Part shown: positions 7,575 through 11,149 of the stretch, in pieces | Numbering within the stretch: position 1 is the stretch's first letter | How the letters are laid out: the number at the start of each line of letters is the position of its first letter | NCBI GenBank assembly: GCA_905479025.1 | Contig: CAJQKX010000608.1 | Coordinates: 1-11,149, forward strand | DNA from: an uncultured Paraglaciecola sp. | Lineage (GTDB): Bacteria; Pseudomonadota; Gammaproteobacteria; Enterobacterales; Alteromonadaceae | Direction of reading: 5' to 3' | Length of the DNA: 11,149 nt | Made by a program: the position numbers and the translations under genes | The notes under the pieces: generated by a model | What the model was told of the DNA's origin: nothing | The model's database searches: none | Seen by the model: only the letters and a program-made list of their open reading frames with translations

Positions 7575-8268
7575 AGGAATAGTTTGGGCAGTCGAGAACT
7601 GTCTAAAAAGCTGAATGAAGTTGGCTTCAACATCAGCCGAAATTTAACACGTAAGCTAATGAAAAAATTTAAGTTTAAAGTGGATCAGCGACTCGCTTAC
7701 AAAGTAACTACAACGCGTAAACACAGCAATAATGTGGAGTATAATTTGTTAAACCAGAACTTTAATCCGGTGGCACCTGATGAAATGTGAGCTGGTGATA
7801 TTACCTATTTAAGGACAGCAGAAGGTTGAATGTATCTGGCGATTGTGACGGGTTTATATTTACGACGAATCGTTGGTTGGCATGCAGAAAGGTCTATGAC
7901 AACGAATTTGATAAGCAAAGCTATTATTAGTGCGGCAAATTTAAGACAACTCAAAAAAGCTCATATTTCAAAGTGAACGAGGCACTCAATACACTAGTCA
8001 GCTCTTTGACAAACTGCTCAAAGGTTTTGGTATTCATGCATCAATTGGCGATGTAGGCGGGTGTTGGGTCAACAAGGTGGTGAAACGATTCTTCGGTAGT
8101 GTTAAACATGACTGGATATTAAAAATAGCGCAAACGACCCGCGAACATATGAAGCAATATGTCACGGCTTATATCAAGTATTTTAACCAGGAACGACTAC
8201 ATACTGCCAATAGCAATTTGTCACCGCTTATTCTCGTAATAGAAAAAATTTCTAATTTGCATTATTAA
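7575..8268 (+). pseudogene. IS3-family orfB transposase, truncated and multiply mutated
   Basis: The frame resumes at 7575 with RNSLGSRELSKKLNEVGF, a typical point about a third into OrfB, and runs through YKVTTTRKHS, AGDITYLRTAEG, VGWHAERSMTTNLI, GTQYTSQLFDKLLKGFGI and FFGSVKHDWI to NQERLHTANSNLSPL, ending in TAA. Lesions: TGA at 7788-7790 and 7827-7829 where the family has tryptophan; a frameshift near 7959, after which reading continues in another frame; the second catalytic Asp replaced by Glu (7975-7977); and the catalytic Glu replaced by Lys (8083-8085). Only the first Asp of the DDE triad (7797-7799) remains. The first third is missing behind the IS30 remnant. The relic is long dead. 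Confidence 0.9.
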
Positions 8269-8347
8269 AATGAAAATAACCATTCTGAAAAATTCCTCAT
8301 AAAAATTAAATCTGCTAAATAACAATGACTTAGGTTATTTTTTGAAG

Positions 8348-8364
8348 TTGGCACAAGATACGCA
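8348..8364 (+). promoter_or_regulatory. Candidate sigma-54 (-24/-12) promoter
   Basis: TTGGCAC at 8348-8354 is a perfect -24 element, and the GG (8350-8351) and GC (8362-8363) are separated by exactly ten bases as sigma-54 requires. The -12 part (ACGCA) is weaker than the TTGCA consensus. It points towards the 29-codon frame at 8441 and the sugar transferase at 8661. Sigma-54 control of exopolysaccharide loci is known in marine gammaproteobacteria. A weak AT-rich hairpin with a T-run (8317-8343) just upstream may insulate it. Confidence 0.45.
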
Positions 8365-8440
8365 ACGAGACTACTAAATAGCTCCTAGTGAGACAGCTAT
8401 TCCATAGGTAAATCAATGTCAGTCGTGATTGGAGAACGAT

Positions 8441-8530
8441 ATGTCAACTAAGCCACTTTTTCTGAATGTTAGAAGTCGTGATGTCGATGACGCCCAGCAA
8501 CAACTTTCAATAGCACCTATGTGGATGTGA
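8441..8530 (+). CDS. Small 29-residue reading frame with good ribosome-binding site
   Basis: ATG at 8441 is preceded by GGAGA at 8431-8435 with five bases spacing, the best ribosome-binding site in this stretch. The peptide MSTKPLFLNVRSRDVDDAQ...MWM ends in TGA at 8528-8530. It is soluble-looking and not recognised. The same frame continues beyond the stop for 22 codons with a hydrophobic stretch (WILILI) to a TAA, so it could also be the start of a broken gene. It lies about 80 bases downstream of the sigma-54-like site and ahead of the sugar transferase gene, so it may be a leader peptide, a tiny gene or a relic. Confidence 0.35.
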   Translation: MSTKPLFLNVRSRDVDDAQQQLSIAPMWM

Positions 8531-8593
8531 GAATTAGGTTTGGAGTGGATATTGATACTCATACAAGAGCCAAAAATAAGCTTAACCGCTTCG

Positions 8594-8636
8594 TAATTAG
8601 TACTCCACTGTTTTTAATTAGCACCTTTGTTTTTAA
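8594..8636 (+). repeat. Imperfect tandem repeat upstream of the sugar transferase
   Basis: Two units share TAATTAG at the start and TGTTTTTAA or TTGTTTTTAA at the end: 8594-8617 and 8615-8636. TTAACCGC occurs both just before (8582-8589) and at the end of the pair (from 8633). It lies 24 bases before the start of the transferase gene. It may be a local duplication or protein-binding sites. The rest of 8269-8660 beyond the listed sites shows nothing I can support. Confidence 0.4.
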
Positions 8637-8660
8637 CCGCGCAAATCGAGGATTTTAATC

Positions 8661-9356
8661 ATGATTATTTCTACAATTTTAACTGCCACTACTGATCAGT
8701 ATGTTTATGCCACTGAACTCATCACGCCTAACCAACAATCAAAGTTGAGCGGTAAACACAAGGGTGTACCCATGTTTATACAACGTTCTGTAGCTTTGAC
8801 TGCCTTAATTATTTTGTCACCTTTGTTATTGACGGTAATGTTGCTTATTCGCTTAGAAAGCCCTGGCAGTTGCTTTTTTAGCCAAGACCGCATTGGTAAA
8901 TATGGTCGCCATTTTAAAATGTATAAATTTCGCTCGATGTATTTAAAGTTAGATAGTCGTTATTCTGAGCCTGATCCTAGTACTAGCGACCGAGATGGTA
9001 TTTGTAAAAAATACAAAAACGACCCGCGTATTTCTAAGGTTGGTGCATTTATTCGCAAGTTCTCAATCGACGAACTTCCCCAGTTAATTAACATTGTTAA
9101 AGGTGACATGGCATTAATCGGACCTCGTCCAGCCTTGGCTATAGAGGTAAACGCTTATCCTACTTCAGCGTTATGCCGTCTTAACGGTATGCCTGGGTTA
9201 TCTGGTTTGTGGCAGGTATCAGGAAGAGCGGATACCGATTTTGATACCCAAGTTGCATTAGATGACAGTTACCTGCAACAGCAAAGCATCGGTTTTGATA
9301 TTAAAATATTACTCGCAACCTTACCTTGTGTGATTGGCGCTAAAGGAGCGTATTAA
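8661..9356 (+). CDS. Initiating sugar-phosphate transferase for exopolysaccharide (bacterial sugar transferase family)
   Basis: This enzyme moves a sugar-1-phosphate from a nucleotide sugar to undecaprenyl phosphate at the inner face of the cytoplasmic membrane, the first step of repeat-unit assembly. The 231-residue protein has one hydrophobic segment at about 41-64, the membrane-inserted helix of the PglC/WcaJ catalytic domain, then FFSQDRIGKYGRHFKMYKFRSMY, the catalytic Asp-Glu pair in SIDELPQL (137-138), DMALIGPRP (about 149-157) and PGLSGLWQVSGR (178-189). It lacks the four extra helices of full-length WcaJ, so it is the short form. Which sugar it uses cannot be told. ATG at 8661 has GAGGA at 8648-8652, eight bases upstream. 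Downstream lie a polymerase-like and a pyruvyl transferase gene. It is the only glycan gene here without a lesion. Confidence 0.92.
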   Translation: MIISTILTATTDQYVYATELITPNQQSKLSGKHKGVPMFIQRSVALTALIILSPLLLTVMLLIRLESPGSCFFSQDRIGKYGRHFKMYKFRSMYLKLDSRYSEPDPSTSDRDGICKKYKNDPRISKVGAFIRKFSIDELPQLINIVKGDMALIGPRPALAIEVNAYPTSALCRLNGMPGLSGLWQVSGRADTDFDTQVALDDSYLQQQSIGFDIKILLATLPCVIGAKGAY

Positions 9357-9377
9357 CTGTTAAGTAAATGAGTACCT

Positions 9378-9415
9378 GCGATAAACAAGTCGTCACCCTA
9401 TAGCTTGTTTATCGC
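9378..9415 (+). terminator. Hairpin after the sugar transferase gene
   Basis: GCGATAAACAAG (9378-9389) pairs perfectly with CTTGTTTATCGC (9404-9415) over a 14-base loop, 21 bases after the stop codon. There is no T-run, so it may be a weak terminator, an mRNA-stabilising hairpin or a processing site. The remaining gap to 9570 shows no gene remains that I recognise, although the missing 5' part of the next gene would be expected there. Confidence 0.45.
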
Positions 9416-9570
9416 CAATTCTCCTCACTGATCCACTTGATATTACTCTCTAATCCCTTCGCAATTCGCACTTTACAAATCAAAAACAACTTAAAATATC
9501 TTTGTATTATGCAAACCTCTAATCACATTAATAAAATAGCTATGTTCCCGTAAATTGTTGTTAGCTTGGG

Positions 9571-10596
9571 ATGGGCCACGCTGATTGGTCGTTAGGCACC
9601 ACTCAAACCATCAAAAGCACAGTGGGTTGGGCTAAAGGGTGGGCTTTATTGGGGTTGTTTCCATTATTAGGCGCGGTTGTTAACCTCAAACCTGAAAGGA
9701 TAATCAGAGCCGTGTGTGTTGCTGGTAAACACACAGCTATCTTTGGCGTAATCACATTTATCCTATATGTAGCAGGTTTACCAGGACAGTTGTTTATTTC
9801 TCCCTTACAAATTTTGGGTGGGGCAGGTGATAACTTCTTTATGGTTAGCTTGTTCGGATTAAGTCCTGAAACAGGGGTGGGTTGCTGGCAGTTTTTTGCG
9901 CCGTGGGCATCTTCTGTGTGGTTCTTGAACTGTATTTTTGTGATTTTCTGCTTACAAGAAAAGGACAACGTATGGAGAAACTGGAGCATAGCAGGTTGTG
10001 TGGTGATGGCGCTGCTATCACAATCACGAGTGGGCTGGGCAATATTCATCATGATAATTCCGCTGTTCTTGTTTACCCGTCAGTTGAAAACCCCACGGTT
10101 ATTACTGGGTCTTGGTTTTCTGTTACCCATTATTTTGTTGTCAGGCGAGCCAATCTACGAATCGGTGATAGATGCCTTTCAGCAAGTTAAAGAAGCACGC
10201 CCTGCGTCAAATAGAGTGCGAACAGCCTTAGAAAACCTAGGCGTACAACGCTGGCGCGACGAGGCGCCGATGTGGGGCCATGGCAAAGTTGAATCAGGGC
10301 CTAAATTGGTCGAGTTTATATCAATAGGCTCACATCATACTTGGTAAAGCTTACTGTTTGTTAAGGGTTTAGTGAGGCTATTTACCTTGGTAATCCCAAT
10401 GGTTTTAAGCCTTATCTACCTAATTGTATTTTCGGCATACAATGTGCAGGCACGTACTGCAATGTGTATGTTAATTGTGTTTGCTTGCTACAGCTTTTTT
10501 AAAAACTTAGAAATTCTTGCATACCTGTATTGGCCTGCTTTTTTTTGGCTGGGTTTCACTTTTAAAAATTTACGAAACGGAGAATCACATGTTTAA
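9571..10596 (+). pseudogene. Wzy/O-antigen-ligase-like polysaccharide polymerase, N-terminally truncated with in-frame stop
   Basis: The family comprises multi-helix inner-membrane proteins that join undecaprenyl-linked repeat units. Recognisable features are TIKSTVGWAKGWALLGLFPLLG, LFISPLQILGGAGDNFF, FFAPWASS, the LLSQSRVGWA segment, the periplasmic-type region with EARPASNRVRTALENLGVQRWRDEAPMWGHG and ISIGSHHTW, then hydrophobic C-terminal segments. A TAA at 10345-10347 follows SHHTW, and the same frame then goes on (SLLFVKGL...) for 82 codons to 10596. Homologues run straight through this point, so the stop is a nonsense mutation. The first helices (perhaps 100-150 residues) are missing: the frame is closed by a TAG at 9562-9564, and nothing recognisable lies further upstream. 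The end overlaps the pyruvyl transferase start by 8 bases. A sequencing error could explain the stop but not the missing N-terminus. Confidence 0.75.
10579..10582 (+). promoter_or_regulatory. Shine-Dalgarno GGAG that sets the pyruvyl transferase start
   Basis: GGAG at 10579-10582 lies six bases before the ATG at 10589. Longer in-frame starts from 10517 would add residues that are just the polymerase gene read in another frame, so they are rejected. Confidence 0.65.
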
Positions 10597-11116
10597 ACCA
10601 TACCATGCTTACCTTACAGGCTATTACGGCATGGAAAACACTGGTGATGATGTGCTTTTGTATACTACGCGTTGGGCCAGCCACCATTTACTCGGTGCTA
10701 CCTATAACAAAGTCAGCAGTGCAGGTTTGATTAAATGTGTAGAATTTGGCGACATTCAAGCTATGTCTGAATCGCGTTTTCGTGGCCATCAGCGACTTTT
10801 GCATTATAAGAATGCGTTGCAAAGTGAAAAAGTGATATTTGGTGGTGGCTCAGTGTTACATAGCACTAAAGATATCGAATTGAAGCGCCACCTGATTAAG
10901 TTGGCAGGGCGTAAAGCTAGTCGTGCAGTGGGTGTGGGTATTGGCCCATTTGAGTCGCATGAAGCAGAAAAAGTCTGCGCTAAATTTCTTAATGAATGTG
11001 GTTTCATAGGCGTAAGAGACCCACAAAGCCTAGTGATAGCCCAAACTATTGCACCTAATGCCAATGTGAAATTAACCTTCGATCTCTCGCCACTCATGCT
11101 CTGCCATCAAACTTAG
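10589..11116 (+). pseudogene. Polysaccharide pyruvyl transferase family, N-terminal half, early stop
   Basis: Members of this family (PF04230, CsaB-like) add pyruvate ketals to sugars of surface polysaccharides or act as related transferases. The sequence begins MFKPYHAYLTGYYGMENTGDDVLL, with the family's G-x-x-N-x-GD loop, followed by VIFGGGSVLHS (glycine-rich turn), AVGVGIGPF and FIGVRDPQSL, and ends after FDLSPLM and a few more residues at a TAG (11114-11116). That gives 175 residues where the family usually has 300-400. Another frame is open from about 11101 to the end of the window, giving SPL then ALPSNLAV, which suggests a frameshift near 11096-11100. The overlap with the preceding gene and its ribosome-binding site indicate one operon. 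It could still be a naturally short variant; the window ends too soon to decide. Confidence 0.65.
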
Positions 11117-11149
11117 CGGTTAGTAGACATAGAGCGCAATGGGATCATG

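Larger units (their letters stand above)
7084..8268 (+). mobile_element. Degenerate IS3-family insertion sequence, interrupted by an IS30 remnant
   Basis: The span holds the two IS3-type genes, orfA (helix-turn-helix) and orfB (DDE transposase), both broken. The terminal inverted repeats could not be found, so the true element probably extends some tens of bases beyond these gene-based limits. The middle, from within the last codons of orfA to about one third into orfB, is missing and replaced by 231 bases of an IS30-family remnant. The element cannot make an active transposase from its own copy. Confidence 0.85.

Noticed and set aside
7555..7585. tRNA-like T-loop sequence GTTCAAATC
   Set aside because: No acceptor stem, D-arm or anticodon arm could be built around it; it lies at the end of the IS30 remnant.
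7788..7829. Recoding of TGA as tryptophan, suggested by two Trp-to-TGA codons in the IS3 orfB
   Set aside because: The window contains prfB, which reads TGA as stop. Intact genes encode Trp as TGG, and the same pseudogene has a frameshift and lost catalytic residues, so ordinary decay explains it.
6866..8660. A CRISPR array or other regular repeat system in the accessory region
   Set aside because: No regularly spaced repeats were found; the stretch is explained by IS remnants and a short leader region.
9603..10052. Long minus-strand open frame opposite the polymerase gene
   Set aside because: It mirrors a recognisable coding frame on the plus strand and its translation resembles no known family.
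10517..10588. Longer N-terminus for the pyruvyl transferase
   Set aside because: These codons overlap the polymerase gene in another frame, and the ribosome-binding site and family N-terminus both point to 10589.

Overview
The window looks like a chromosome segment of a marine gammaproteobacterium, most likely an Alteromonadaceae member (Paraglaciecola/Glaciecola/Alteromonas type). The LysS, GshA, PanE and RF2 sequences are of gammaproteobacterial type, the base composition is moderately AT-rich, and several genes appear to use TTG starts. The genus is an inference.

Left half (1-6865), housekeeping: the 3' end of prfB (RF2) is followed by lysS on the plus strand. Converging on it is a minus-strand set, hpt (phosphotransfer protein), an RluA-type pseudouridine synthase and panE, closely spaced or overlapping and probably co-transcribed. 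Divergent from hpt is gshA (first step of glutathione synthesis), then a multi-arm hairpin, then a lipoprotein with a lysozyme-like transglycosylase fold and a hairpin terminator.

Middle (6866-8660), decayed mobile DNA: an IS3-family element (orfA and orfB on plus) carries nonsense codons, a frameshift and loss of catalytic residues. Its centre is replaced by a roughly 230-bp remnant of an IS30-family element on the opposite strand, whose ends can be placed almost to the base. A short minus-strand frame next to the lipoprotein terminator may be the 3' relic of a gene lost when the IS arrived. To the right is a 392-bp non-coding stretch with a candidate sigma-54 promoter, a 29-codon reading frame with a good ribosome-binding site, and an imperfect tandem repeat.

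Right end (8661-11149), exopolysaccharide genes: an intact initiating sugar-phosphate transferase (PglC/WcaJ-type catalytic domain), a Wzy/O-antigen-ligase-like membrane protein that lacks its N-terminal part and has an in-frame stop, and a polysaccharide pyruvyl transferase that stops early, perhaps through a frameshift. Together they would start, polymerise and decorate a surface glycan, but as read here only the initiating step is intact, so the locus seems to be decaying next to the dead IS elements.

I found no convincing new biological system. The best leads are the nested IS structure, the sigma-54-like promoter with its small reading frame ahead of the glycan genes, and the alternative-pairing hairpin after gshA.
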